Shown here: piece by piece, positions 24,906 through 32,023 of the stretch
How the letters are laid out: the number at the start of each line of letters is the position of its first letter
How positions within the stretch are numbered: the stretch's first letter is position 1
Source of the DNA: Chloroflexota bacterium
Lineage (GTDB): Bacteria; Chloroflexota; Limnocylindria; P2-11E
DNA length: 48,958 nt
Reading direction: 5' to 3'
Assembly (NCBI GenBank): GCA_028876375.1
Contig: JAGWSB010000008.1
Location: 1 to 48,958, forward strand
Translations under genes and position numbers: made by a program
The notes under the pieces: model-generated
Told to the model about the DNA's origin: nothing
Databases searched by the model: none
The model's input: only the letters and a program-made list of their open reading frames with translations

Positions 24906-26105
24906 ATGGCCCGGCTGCTCGGGGCGAGACGCGCCAAGCTCTCTCCGCACTTCCCCGTGGGCGGTCCCGTCGAGGCCGCGGACCTCGTCGGGCGAGAGCC
25001 GTACGTCCGGCAGGCAGTGTCGCGGCTCGGCGACGGGGAGCACCTCCTCATCGCCGGGCCCCGCCGCATCGGCAAGACGTCGGTCATGTTCGAGGTGCTG
25101 CGGCGGCTTCGACGCAAGGGCGTCGTCACCGCGTACGTCGACTGCCTCGGCGCGACCGACGTGCGCGGCCTCGGCGAGCGCCTGGCGGCGTCGCTGCTCG
25201 CGTCGATCGAGGGACGGGAGGGCGGCCTCGAGGACGCGCGCGCGATCTCGCTCGGGATGCGTCCGCGCGGGCGGATCCGCGTCGAGCATCTCGAGCTCGT
25301 CATGCCCATCGTCCGCGAGGGCTCGGCGCAGCGCGCTTTCGACGCCGCGCTCGATCTCCCGCGCGCCGTCGCGGCGCGCGTCGGGCGGCGCGTCGTCGTC
25401 GCTCTCGACGAGTTCCAGGCGGCGGGACGCCTGGGGCCGCGCGTGTTCGACGTCATGCGCGCGCGCTTCCAGGCCCAGCGCGGCGTCGCGTACGCGTTCC
25501 TCGGGTCCGAGGAGGGGATCCTCGAAGAGCTGTTCAGCTCGAAGGGCAAGGCGCTCTACCGCTTCGCCGTCGCGCACGACCTCGCCCAAGCGGGCGGGCA
25601 TCGCTTCGGGATCGACCCATCCGACTGGCAGGCTTACCTCGACCGGAAGTTCGACGCGAAGCGCATCTCGATCGGCGAGACCGAGATCGACCGCATCCTC
25701 GATCTCACGGGCGGTCATCCGCAGGACACCATGCAGCTCTGCGCGGCGCTCTACCACTTCATGCAGGATCAGTCGCTCCGCGCGGTGACGGGCGAGCTCG
25801 TCGACGCGGCCTACGAGATCGCGCTGCGCGAGCTCGAGCGGCCCTTCGCGCTGCACTGGACGGACCTCGGCGGGCAGAAGTACCTCCAGGCGGTGGCCAA
25901 GAGGATCGCGCGCGACGAGCCGCTCTACGCCGCGCGCGCCGACGGCGACGTGCCGCGCGCCGAGGTCCTGCGCGCGCTCACCGCGCTGCGCGCGCGCGGG
26001 CTCGTGATGCGGACGGGACGCGGGCGGTACGAGTACCTCGAGCCGATGTTCGCGGAGCACGTCCGCCGCCTCGACGCCGTGCCCGCTATCGTTCTCGGAC
26101 GGTGA
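24906..26105 (+). CDS. Orphan AAA/STAND-type ATPase with C-terminal winged helix
   Basis: 399 residues. It belongs to the group called archaeal-type ATPases (PF01637-like). VGREPYVRQAVSRL opens the domain, Walker A is AGPRRIGKTSVMFEVL, and Walker B is RRVVVALDEFQAAG. Sensor-like AYAFLGSEEGILEELF and the lid segment LTGGHPQDTMQLCAALYHFM follow. The last about 100 residues form a winged helix (AEVLRALTALRARGLVMRTG). Such proteins couple ATP to an unknown transaction, perhaps as regulatory or defence switches; here there is no toxin or nuclease neighbour except a 64-residue protein overlapping its end. The promoter architecture suggests dedicated control. Confidence 0.82.
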   Translation: MARLLGARRAKLSPHFPVGGPVEAADLVGREPYVRQAVSRLGDGEHLLIAGPRRIGKTSVMFEVLRRLRRKGVVTAYVDCLGATDVRGLGERLAASLLASIEGREGGLEDARAISLGMRPRGRIRVEHLELVMPIVREGSAQRAFDAALDLPRAVAARVGRRVVVALDEFQAAGRLGPRVFDVMRARFQAQRGVAYAFLGSEEGILEELFSSKGKALYRFAVAHDLAQAGGHRFGIDPSDWQAYLDRKFDAKRISIGETEIDRILDLTGGHPQDTMQLCAALYHFMQDQSLRAVTGELVDAAYEIALRELERPFALHWTDLGGQKYLQAVAKRIARDEPLYAARADGDVPRAEVLRALTALRARGLVMRTGRGRYEYLEPMFAEHVRRLDAVPAIVLGR

Positions 26106-26296
26106 GCGCCCGTCCTCCGCGCCTCGACCTCCGACCCGGCGCGCGCGTCCGCTGGCAGCCCGTCCACACCGATCTGTGGCGCGACGGCAAGCTCGTTCGC
26201 GCGATGCCGAACAAGGAAGAGTGGCTCGTCGAGAACGAGTCGGGCCGCTTCTGGATCCACGTGACGCGGCTGCGTCCGGCGGAGGACGCGAGCTAA
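26102..26296 (+). CDS. Small protein of unknown function coupled to the orphan ATPase
   Basis: 64 residues starting at a GTG that overlaps the ATPase stop (GTGA). The sequence is soluble and SH3-like in feel: LDLRPGARVRWQPVHTDLWR, then MPNKEEWLVENESGRFWIHV. Alternating charged and aromatic residues suggest a small beta barrel. No known family is recognised. The four-base overlap makes translation dependent on the ATPase, so a shared complex is the simplest idea. The stop codon lies in a weak six-base-pair hairpin (26287-26306) with no T-run. Confidence 0.6.
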   Translation: MSARPPRLDLRPGARVRWQPVHTDLWRDGKLVRAMPNKEEWLVENESGRFWIHVTRLRPAEDAS

Positions 26297-26312
26297 CGAC
26301 CTCGCGACCCTG

Positions 26313-26384
26313 TACCCCCAAGGCGAGTCGAACGCCTGTCTACAGCTCCGGAGGCTGTCGCTCTATCCACTGAGCTATGGGGGC
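26313..26384 (-). tRNA. tRNA-Arg (anticodon CCG)
   Basis: A 72-base cloverleaf on the minus strand: acceptor GCCCCCA/TGGGGGT (first pair G-U), D arm GCTC...GAGC, anticodon stem ACAGC/GCTGT with loop CTCCGGA, T arm AGGCG-TTCGACT-CGCCT. Anticodon CCG reads CGG codons. CCA is not encoded. GACAAT (26395-26400, minus strand) could be its -10. It lies on the strand opposite the flanking ATPase and tatC genes. Confidence 0.93.
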
Positions 26385-26444
26385 GTCGCGCTCCATTGTC
26401 GCATGGGGATGGCGTCGCGATCGAGCGGCGGGGCCTGCGAGCAC

Positions 26445-26450
26445 TAGGCT
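26445..26450 (+). promoter_or_regulatory. Candidate -10 box for tatC (leaderless)
   Basis: TAGGCT, seven bases before GTG 26458. It supports that start over the open frame reaching back to 26377, which would run through the tRNA gene. Confidence 0.45.
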
Positions 26451-26457
26451 GTCGGGC

Positions 26458-27186
26458 GTGACCGTGGACTCGCGCGACAGGGAGCTTTCGCTCATCCAGC
26501 ACCTCGACGAGCTGCGCCGGAGGCTCGTCGTCGCGGCCATCGCCGTCGCGGTCACGACGGGTGGCGCGTTCTTCTTCTCCTCGTCGATCGTGCGCTTCCT
26601 GCTCGCGCCGGCGGGGATCCAGCGCTGCGTCGCGTTCAGCCCGACGGAGAACTTCACGACCTTCCTGCGCGTCGCGCTCTTCGCGGGCATCGCGCTCGCG
26701 ATGCCGGTGCTCCTCTACGAGATCTACGCGTACGTCGACCCGGCGCTCATGTCGAACGAGCGGAAGTTCGTCCTCATCAGCGGCCCGTTCGTGCTGCTCC
26801 TCTTCCTGACCGGCATGGCGTTCTGCTACTACCTGCTGCTGCCGCACGCGCTCGACTTCCTCCTCCACTTCGGCAGCGACGTCATCGACAACCAGCTCCG
26901 CTGCAACGAGTACCTCTCGTTCGTGACGACGTTCATCCTCGGCGTGGGCCTGATCTTCGAGCTTCCGGCGCTCATCGTCGCGCTCGTGCGCATCGGCGTC
27001 GTGCAGCGGAGCTGGCTCGCCAAGCAGCGGCGCTACGTGTTCCTCGCCTCGTTCATCGCCGGCGCGATCATCACGCCGACGCCGGACCCCTTCAACCAGA
27101 CGCTGGTCTCTCTCCCGATCTACTTCCTGTACGAGCTCGGGCTGCTTCTCGCACGCTTCGTCGGAGGTCCTCGACGCGCCGCTTGA
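26458..27186 (+). CDS. tatC: Sec-independent protein translocase subunit TatC
   Basis: 242 residues from GTG 26458, with six predicted membrane helices. TatC binds twin-arginine signal peptides and forms the receptor core of the Tat system. Conserved features: LSLIQHLDELRRRL at the cytoplasmic N-terminus, FSPTENFTTFLRVALF and the PVLLYEIYAYVDPAL loop, then SFIAGAIITPTPDPFNQTLVSLP near the end. No tatA or tatB is adjacent. The last 95 bases overlap the 3' end of rarA on the other strand, an unusually long convergent overlap. Confidence 0.94.
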   Translation: MTVDSRDRELSLIQHLDELRRRLVVAAIAVAVTTGGAFFFSSSIVRFLLAPAGIQRCVAFSPTENFTTFLRVALFAGIALAMPVLLYEIYAYVDPALMSNERKFVLISGPFVLLLFLTGMAFCYYLLLPHALDFLLHFGSDVIDNQLRCNEYLSFVTTFILGVGLIFELPALIVALVRIGVVQRSWLAKQRRYVFLASFIAGAIITPTPDPFNQTLVSLPIYFLYELGLLLARFVGGPRRAA

Positions 27187-28498
27187 GCTCCGCCTCGGCA
27201 CCCATCTCCGTCGGCTCGTAGTAGCGGCGGCCCTCCACCGAGGGCGGGAGGAAGACCTCGTCCGGGTCGAAGTGCTCGGGACGGTCGTGCGCGTAGCGGT
27301 AGCCCGTGCCGTATCCGAGCTGGCGCATGAGCCCGGTCGCCGCGTTGCGCAGGTGGAGCGGCACGGGGTCGGCGCGCGTCGTGGCGATGTCCTGTTCGAG
27401 GCGGCCGCGCGCCGTCTTGAGCGAGTCCGACTTCGGCGCGAGGGCGAGGTAGACGGTCGCCTCCGCGAGCGGGTAGTAACCCTCGGGGAGGCCGATGAGG
27501 TGGACGGCCTGCTGCGCCGCCGACGCGACGACGAGCCCCTGTGGATCCGCGAGCCCGACGTCCTCCGACGCGAGGATGACGAGGCGCCGCGCGATGAACA
27601 TGGGGTCCTCGCCGGCGTCGATCATGCGCACGAGCCAGTAGAGGCCGGCGTCGGGGTCGGATCCGCGGATGCTCTTGATGAACGCGCTGATCGTGTCGTA
27701 GTGGCCCTCGCCCGCGCGGTCGTAGAGGAGCGTCCGCCGCTGCAGCGCGTCGCGGACCGCATCCGCCGTGACGACACGCTTCCCGTCGGAGGGCGCCGTC
27801 GCGTCGTACGCGAGCTCGAGCGCGTTGAGCGCCACGCGCGCGTCGCCGTTCGCGACGCTCACGAGGAGGTCGCGTGCTTCGGGCTCGAGCGAGGCCGTCC
27901 CGCGGAGCCCACGCTCGTCGGACAGGGCGCGATCGACGATCGCCCGCACCTCGTCGTCGCTGAGCGGCTTCAGCGTGTAGACGCGCGTGCGCGACAGGAG
28001 CGCATTGATGACCTCGAACGAGGGGTTCTCCGTCGTCGCGCCGATGAGGACGACGTCGCCCTCCTCCACGTGCGGGAGCACGACGTCCTGCTGTGCCTTG
28101 TTGAAGCGATGGATCTCGTCGATGAAGAGGACGGTGCGCTCGCCCGTCGCGGCGCGCACCTGTCGCGCCTCGTCGATCACGCGCCGCAGATCGGCCACCC
28201 CGGCGGAGACCGCCGAGAGCGCGACGAACCGCGCGCCGGCGCGCCGCGCGGCGATCGCCGCGAGCGTCGTCTTGCCGGTGCCCGGCGGGCCCCACAGGAT
28301 GAACGAGGGGGGCTGTCCCGCCTCGATCGCGCGGCGAAGGACGCGGTCCTCGCCGACGATCTGGTCCTGGCCGACGAACTCCTCGAGGTCGCGCGGACGC
28401 ATCCGCGCGGCGAGCGGACGATCCGGCCGCGCGCCCTGGTCGGCCGGACCGAAGAGCGGGCGCGGCGTCGGGGCCCCCTGTCGCCCGGAGCGCGGCAT
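27092..28498 (-). CDS. rarA: Replication-associated recombination protein RarA (MgsA)
   Basis: 468 residues, full length. A AAA+ ATPase related to clamp loaders that acts at stalled forks. Order: RMRPRDLEEFVGQDQIVG, Walker A GPPGTGKTTLAAIAARR, ALSAVSAGVADLRRVID, Walker B LFIDEIHRFNKAQQD, sensor GATTENPSFEVINALLSRTR. The tetramerisation domain has SAFIKSIRGSDPDAGLYWLVR and ARRLVILASEDVGLADP. The C-terminus extends into tatC on the opposite strand and is rich in Arg/Ala/Ser, so only the last about 30 residues overlap. TATCCT lies seven bases before the ATG. csoR diverges 53 bases away. Confidence 0.95.
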   Translation of the reverse strand: MPRSGRQGAPTPRPLFGPADQGARPDRPLAARMRPRDLEEFVGQDQIVGEDRVLRRAIEAGQPPSFILWGPPGTGKTTLAAIAARRAGARFVALSAVSAGVADLRRVIDEARQVRAATGERTVLFIDEIHRFNKAQQDVVLPHVEEGDVVLIGATTENPSFEVINALLSRTRVYTLKPLSDDEVRAIVDRALSDERGLRGTASLEPEARDLLVSVANGDARVALNALELAYDATAPSDGKRVVTADAVRDALQRRTLLYDRAGEGHYDTISAFIKSIRGSDPDAGLYWLVRMIDAGEDPMFIARRLVILASEDVGLADPQGLVVASAAQQAVHLIGLPEGYYPLAEATVYLALAPKSDSLKTARGRLEQDIATTRADPVPLHLRNAATGLMRQLGYGTGYRYAHDRPEHFDPDEVFLPPSVEGRRYYEPTEMGAEAELKRRVEDLRRSVREAARARTGSRSGERPASG

Positions 28499-28505
28499 GG
28501 CGCCG

Positions 28506-28511
28506 AGGATA
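28506..28511 (-). promoter_or_regulatory. Candidate -10 box for rarA (leaderless)
   Basis: TATCCT on the minus strand, seven bases before ATG 28498, in the 53-base gap shared with csoR. Confidence 0.45.
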
Positions 28512-28521
28512 GGCGCGCGGG

Positions 28522-28545
28522 ATCCCCTCCCCCCGGGGGTACGAT
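28522..28545 (+). promoter_or_regulatory. Candidate CsoR operator overlapping the csoR -10 box
   Basis: A G/C-tract pseudo-palindrome centred on CCCCCCGGGGG (28529-28539) leads straight into TACGAT (28540-28545), which ends six bases before GTG 28552. Known CsoR operators are GC-tract palindromes over their own promoter. This placement fits negative autoregulation released by metal. Confidence 0.45.
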
Positions 28546-28551
28546 GGCAGC

Positions 28552-28818
28552 GTGAAGCCCGACGTTCGCAAAGAGGTCCTGACGCGCCTCCGCTCCATCG
28601 CGGGGCACGTCCGCGCGGTCGAGCGCATGGTCGACGAGGACCGCTACTGCGTCGACGTCCTGCGCCAGACGATGGCGATCGAGAAGGCGCTCGAGAGGGT
28701 CGACGGACTCCTTCTCGAGGGCCACCTGCAGACCTGCGTCGCCGACGCGTTCCGCGAGGGCCGCTCCGGGGAGACCGTGAAGGAGCTGTCCGAGATCTTC
28801 AACACCGCTCGCCGCTAG
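28552..28818 (+). CDS. csoR: CsoR-family metal-sensing transcriptional repressor
   Basis: 88 residues from GTG 28552. It is an all-helical DUF156/CsoR protein. The copper-binding triad is conserved: Cys33 (DRYCVDVL), His58 and Cys62 (EGHLQTCV). RLRSIAGHVRAVERMVDED is the usual helix-1 block. Cu(I) binding lowers DNA affinity and derepresses copper efflux. No copper ATPase, chaperone or efflux gene follows; the next unit is an ArsR-headed lipid operon after a separate promoter, so the regulated targets are elsewhere or only csoR itself. Other family members sense nickel or formaldehyde, but the Cys-His-Cys set favours copper. Confidence 0.88.
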   Translation: MKPDVRKEVLTRLRSIAGHVRAVERMVDEDRYCVDVLRQTMAIEKALERVDGLLLEGHLQTCVADAFREGRSGETVKELSEIFNTARR

Positions 28819-28831
28819 GCGCAGCGATCGT

Positions 28832-28861
28832 TTGACGCCCCGCGACCGGCTCCTCTAGGCT
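28832..28861 (+). promoter_or_regulatory. Promoter of the ArsR-headed phosphoinositide operon
   Basis: TTGACG (28832-28837), 18-base spacer, TAGGCT (28856-28861). Transcription would start near 28868, just before the operator at 28871-28896. Unlike most genes here, it produces a leader of about 50 bases with a GGGGAG Shine-Dalgarno. Confidence 0.6.
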
Positions 28862-28870
28862 GTGCCCCGC

Positions 28871-28896
28871 GACACTTCAAAGATCATTGAAGTGTC
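28871..28896 (+). promoter_or_regulatory. Perfect inverted-repeat operator before the ArsR-type regulator
   Basis: Two perfect ten-base arms, GACACTTCAA and TTGAAGTGTC, separated by AGATCA. It lies immediately downstream of the predicted transcription start and 21 bases before the ATG of the ArsR gene. TTCAA-n-TTGAA dyads are typical ArsR/SmtB sites, so autorepression by roadblock is the likely logic. Confidence 0.72.
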
Positions 28897-28917
28897 AGAT
28901 GGGGGAGCCCGGGGAGC

Positions 28918-29223
28918 ATGCTCAGCGAGTCGTCGTTGCGGGAGCTGCGCGCCTATCACCGTTCGCTGGGTGACGTGACGCGGCTGCGCATCGTGCAGCT
29001 TCTCGCGACCGACGGCGAGCAGGTGGCCTCGGAGATCGCGCGGCGGCTGCGGATCAGCCCGCCGCTCCTCAGCTGGCATCTGCACCGGCTCAAGCGGTCG
29101 GGGATCGTGCGCATGGTCCGCGTCGGCCGCGAGGTGCGCTGCTCGTTCGACCGCGCGCGCTACGCCGAGCTCGCCGACCGGAGCGCGCGCACGCTCATGA
29201 ACCACGCGTCGGTCGCGAAGTGA
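28918..29223 (+). CDS. ArsR-family regulator at the head of the phosphoinositide operon
   Basis: 101 residues. A single winged-helix domain: AYHRSLGDVTRLRIVQLLAT, then ASEIARRLRISPPLLSWHLH (recognition helix) and LKRSGIVRMVRVGREVRCSF (wing). The ELCVC-type metal site of classic ArsR is absent, and only one cysteine is present (in the wing), so metal sensing is unlikely. Its stop overlaps the start of the CDP-alcohol phosphotransferase gene (TGATG), which ties it to membrane inositol-lipid synthesis. A signal related to lipids, redox or an unknown ligand is possible. It probably binds the dyad at 28871-28896. Confidence 0.85.
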   Translation: MLSESSLRELRAYHRSLGDVTRLRIVQLLATDGEQVASEIARRLRISPPLLSWHLHRLKRSGIVRMVRVGREVRCSFDRARYAELADRSARTLMNHASVAK

Positions 29224-29840
29224 TGGCGACGCACGGCATCGTCCCCGACCGCGCCGCGAGCGCCACGCGAGGCGGGCTCGCGCCGCTGGCCCGGCGGCTT
29301 CGCGCCGCCGGCGTGACCGCGAACGCGGTCACAGGCCTCGGCGTCGCCCTCAGCCTCGTCGGCGCGGCGCTCGTCGCGGCGGATCGGCCGCTGGCGGCGC
29401 TCGTCGTCCTCGTCGTCGGATCGGTCGCCGACACGCTCGACGGCGCCATCGCCCGCGTCTCCGGCGGAGGCACGCGGCTCGGGGCGTTCCTCGACTCCAC
29501 CGCCGACCGCGTCGCCGACGCGGCGCTCTTCGGGGCGGCCGCCTGGCTCGGCGCGTGGACCGGCGACGGCGCGCTGCTGTTCGCCGCGCTCGTCGCGATG
29601 CCGCTCTCGTTCTTCGTGCCGTACGTACGCGCGAAGGCGGAGTCGCTCGGCGTCGCGGCCACCGTCGGGCCGGCCCCGCGTGAAGCGCGGCTCGTCGTCC
29701 TCCTCGCCGGCATCGCGGTGTGGGCCCTCCTGGGGCTGCCCGCCGCTTTCACCACGGCGATCGTCGCCGTCGCGATCCTCGCGGCCATCACCTTCGTGCA
29801 GCGGGTCGCCGCCGTGTGGCGCGCGCTAGCGCGCGGGTAG
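29223..29840 (+). CDS. CDP-alcohol phosphatidyltransferase (phosphatidylinositol-phosphate synthase-like)
   Basis: 205 residues from ATG 29223 (GTG 29220 overlaps the ArsR stop as well). The family signature D-x2-D-G-x2-A-R-x8-G-x3-D-x3-D is perfect: [20 protein letters not shown] followed by [10 protein letters not shown]. About six membrane helices. These enzymes join CDP-diacylglycerol to an alcohol. Because inositol-phosphate synthase is the next gene and a PimA-like mannosyltransferase ends the operon, the acceptor is most likely inositol 3-phosphate, as in actinobacterial PgsA1/PIPS. Glycerol phosphate is the alternative. Confidence 0.87.
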   Translation: MATHGIVPDRAASATRGGLAPLARRLRAAGVTANAVTGLGVALSLVGAALVAADRPLAALVVLVVGSVADTLDGAIARVSGGGTRLGAFLDSTADRVADAALFGAAAWLGAWTGDGALLFAALVAMPLSFFVPYVRAKAESLGVAATVGPAPREARLVVLLAGIAVWALLGLPAAFTTAIVAVAILAAITFVQRVAAVWRALARG

Positions 29841-29854
29841 GAAGGAAGACGCAC

Positions 29855-31111
29855 ATGCCACGCACGTCGAACGGGAGCAGAGGGAACGGGCGGATCCGGA
29901 GTCACAACGGCGACGCACCCGCGCACGCGCGGACCGAGGCGGCGCAACGACGAGGTCGAGCACGCGCTCCGGAGCCGCGGCTCCGCCGCGGCGAAGGTCG
30001 GAACAAGATCCGCGTCGCCATCGTGGGCGTCGGGAACTGCGCGAGCTCGCTCGTGCAGGGCGTTCACTACTACCGCAACGCGAAGCCGGGCGACCGGATC
30101 CCCGGCCTCATGCACGTCGACCTCGGCGGCTATCACATCCGCGACGTCGAGTTCGTCGCCGCCTTCGACATCGACAAGAACAAGGTCGGGAAGGACCTGG
30201 CCGACGCGGTCTACACCACGCCGAACAACACCTATCGCTTCGCCGACGTGCCCCGGAGCGGCGTCACCGTCGAACGGGGGATGACGCACGACGGGCTGGG
30301 CAAGTACCTCTCGCAGGTCATCGAGAAGGCGCCGGGCCCGACGGCCGACGTCGTCGGCATCCTCAAGGAGACGAAGACGGACGTCGTCGTCAGCTACCTG
30401 CCCGTCGGCAGCGAGGAGGCGACGAAGTGGTACGTCGAGCAGGTCCTCGAAGCCGGATGCGCCTTCATCAACTGCATCCCGGTATTCATCGGCCGCGAGG
30501 CCTACTGGCAGCGGCGCTTCGCGGAGCGCGGCCTGCCGATCATCGGCGACGACATCAAGTCGCAGGTCGGGGCGACCATCACGCACCGCGTCCTCACGAA
30601 CCTCTTCAACGACCGCGGCGTGCGGCTCGACCGGACGTACCAGCTGAACTTCGGCGGCAACACCGACTTCCTCAACATGCTCGAGCGCGAGCGTCTGGAG
30701 TCGAAGAAGATCAGCAAGACGAACGCCGTCACCAGCATGCTCCCCTACAAGCTCCCGGAGGGCGACGTCCACGTTGGACCCTCGGACCACGTGCCGTGGC
30801 TCCTCGACCGGAAGTGGTGCTACATCCGGATGGAGGGCACGACCTTCGGGGACGTGCCGCTCAACATGGAGGTCAAGCTCGAGGTCTGGGACTCGCCGAA
30901 CAGCGCCGGCGTCGTCATCGACGCGATCCGCTGCGCGAAGCTCGCCCTCGACCGCGGCCTCGCCGGGACGCTCGTCGCGCCGGCCTCGTACTTCATGAAG
31001 TCGCCGCCGAAGCAGATCCCGGACGACGTGGCCCGCGAGCGCGTCGAGGCCTACATCGCGGGGACCGATCTCGAGGTCCTCACCGGAGAGAAGGCGGCGG
31101 TCCGGGCCTGA
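29855..31111 (+). CDS. ino1: Inositol-3-phosphate synthase
   Basis: 418 residues from ATG 29855 with a good Shine-Dalgarno (GGAAGGAAG). It converts glucose 6-phosphate to inositol 3-phosphate with NAD. NAD-binding loop [20 protein letters not shown], then [53 protein letters not shown] and [13 protein letters not shown] are conserved in bacterial Ino1. The first about 50 residues are an unusual basic, Arg/Gly/Ala-rich extension ([16 protein letters not shown] and onward) without homology that I recognise. A later start near 30010 is possible but lacks a good codon. It supplies the head group for the preceding phosphotransferase. Confidence 0.94.
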   Translation: MPRTSNGSRGNGRIRSHNGDAPAHARTEAAQRRGRARAPEPRLRRGEGRNKIRVAIVGVGNCASSLVQGVHYYRNAKPGDRIPGLMHVDLGGYHIRDVEFVAAFDIDKNKVGKDLADAVYTTPNNTYRFADVPRSGVTVERGMTHDGLGKYLSQVIEKAPGPTADVVGILKETKTDVVVSYLPVGSEEATKWYVEQVLEAGCAFINCIPVFIGREAYWQRRFAERGLPIIGDDIKSQVGATITHRVLTNLFNDRGVRLDRTYQLNFGGNTDFLNMLERERLESKKISKTNAVTSMLPYKLPEGDVHVGPSDHVPWLLDRKWCYIRMEGTTFGDVPLNMEVKLEVWDSPNSAGVVIDAIRCAKLALDRGLAGTLVAPASYFMKSPPKQIPDDVARERVEAYIAGTDLEVLTGEKAAVRA

Positions 31112-31114
31112 CCG

Positions 31115-32023
31115 ATGCGGCAGCGCATCGCGCATGGCATCGGGTACTGGCTGTGGCGGGCGGTGGCGGCCCTCGCACAGCGGCTGCCGCAACGGGTGCT
31201 CTACCCCGTCGCGGTGGCGCTGGGCGAGTTCGCCTACCTCGCCTGGGGCACGAAGCGGCGGATCGCCAAGCAGAACTTCTCCCACGTCCTGGACCGTCCC
31301 GTGGGTGACCGCGCCGTCGCGCGGGTCGCTCGGCGCTCGTTCCGGAACTTCGCCAAGTACGTCGTCGAGATCATGCGCTTCCCGCGGCTGGGGGCGGAGG
31401 ATCTCGAGCACCTCGTCGCGATCGACGGCTGGGAGCACATCCGCGGCGCGATGGAGAAGGGGCGCGGGGTCATCTTCGTGTCGATCCATTTCGGGAACTT
31501 CGAGGTCGGCGGCGCTCGCGTCGCCGGCGCGATCCCGCTCAACGTCATCGCCGACGACCTCGCGAACCAGCGGTTGATGGACCTGCTCGTCGGTAACCGC
31601 GCGCACAAGAACATCAACATCCACACGCCCAACGGCGCCGCGCGGAAGGTGCTCTCCGCGCTGAGACGGAACGAGATGGTCGGCGTGATGATGGACCTGG
31701 GGCCGCGCGCCTTCGCGTTCAACACGATCGACGCCGACTTCTTCGGCACACCCGCCGCGTTCCCGACCGTCGCCGCGGACCTCGCCCGCGTCTCGGGAGC
31801 GCCCATCGTCGTCGGCGCCGTCGTGCGCCAGCGGGACAACACGTTCCGCGGCGTCGCGCTCCCGCCGATCTGGGTCGACCGCGCGCGTCAGGCGGCGGAG
31901 GAGACCGCGCGCGTGACGGGCTCGATCGCGCAAGCGCTCGAAGGTGTCATCCGCGGGTCCCCCGACCAGTGGTACATCTTCCGGCCCATGTGGCCCGCCG
32001 AGCGGGACGCGGAGCCCGCGTGA
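31115..32023 (+). CDS. LpxL/PatA-like acyltransferase 1
   Basis: 302 residues. LPLAT family, as in lipid A acyltransferases and PatA of phosphatidylinositol-mannoside synthesis. The catalytic H-x4-E motif is intact at His125 to Glu130 (SIHFGNFE). VGVMMDLGPRAFAFNTIDAD and ARVSGAPIVVGAVV are further conserved segments. The N-terminus (YWLWRAVAALAQRLPQRVLY) is a membrane-associated amphipathic/hydrophobic helix. In the operon context it should acylate a mannosyl or inositol position of a phosphatidylinositol mannoside at the cytoplasmic face. The next gene, a second LPLAT, overlaps by four bases. Confidence 0.86.
   Translation: MRQRIAHGIGYWLWRAVAALAQRLPQRVLYPVAVALGEFAYLAWGTKRRIAKQNFSHVLDRPVGDRAVARVARRSFRNFAKYVVEIMRFPRLGAEDLEHLVAIDGWEHIRGAMEKGRGVIFVSIHFGNFEVGGARVAGAIPLNVIADDLANQRLMDLLVGNRAHKNINIHTPNGAARKVLSALRRNEMVGVMMDLGPRAFAFNTIDADFFGTPAAFPTVAADLARVSGAPIVVGAVVRQRDNTFRGVALPPIWVDRARQAAEETARVTGSIAQALEGVIRGSPDQWYIFRPMWPAERDAEPA

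Noticed and set aside
26287-26306. Terminator between the 64-residue protein gene and the tRNA
   Set aside because: Only a six-base-pair stem with an eight-base loop and no T-run; too weak to call.
28871-28896. Reading the GACACTTCAA inverted repeat as a terminator of csoR
   Set aside because: There is no T-run, it is AT-rich, and it lies just downstream of a good promoter and before a DNA-binding regulator, so an operator is the better explanation.
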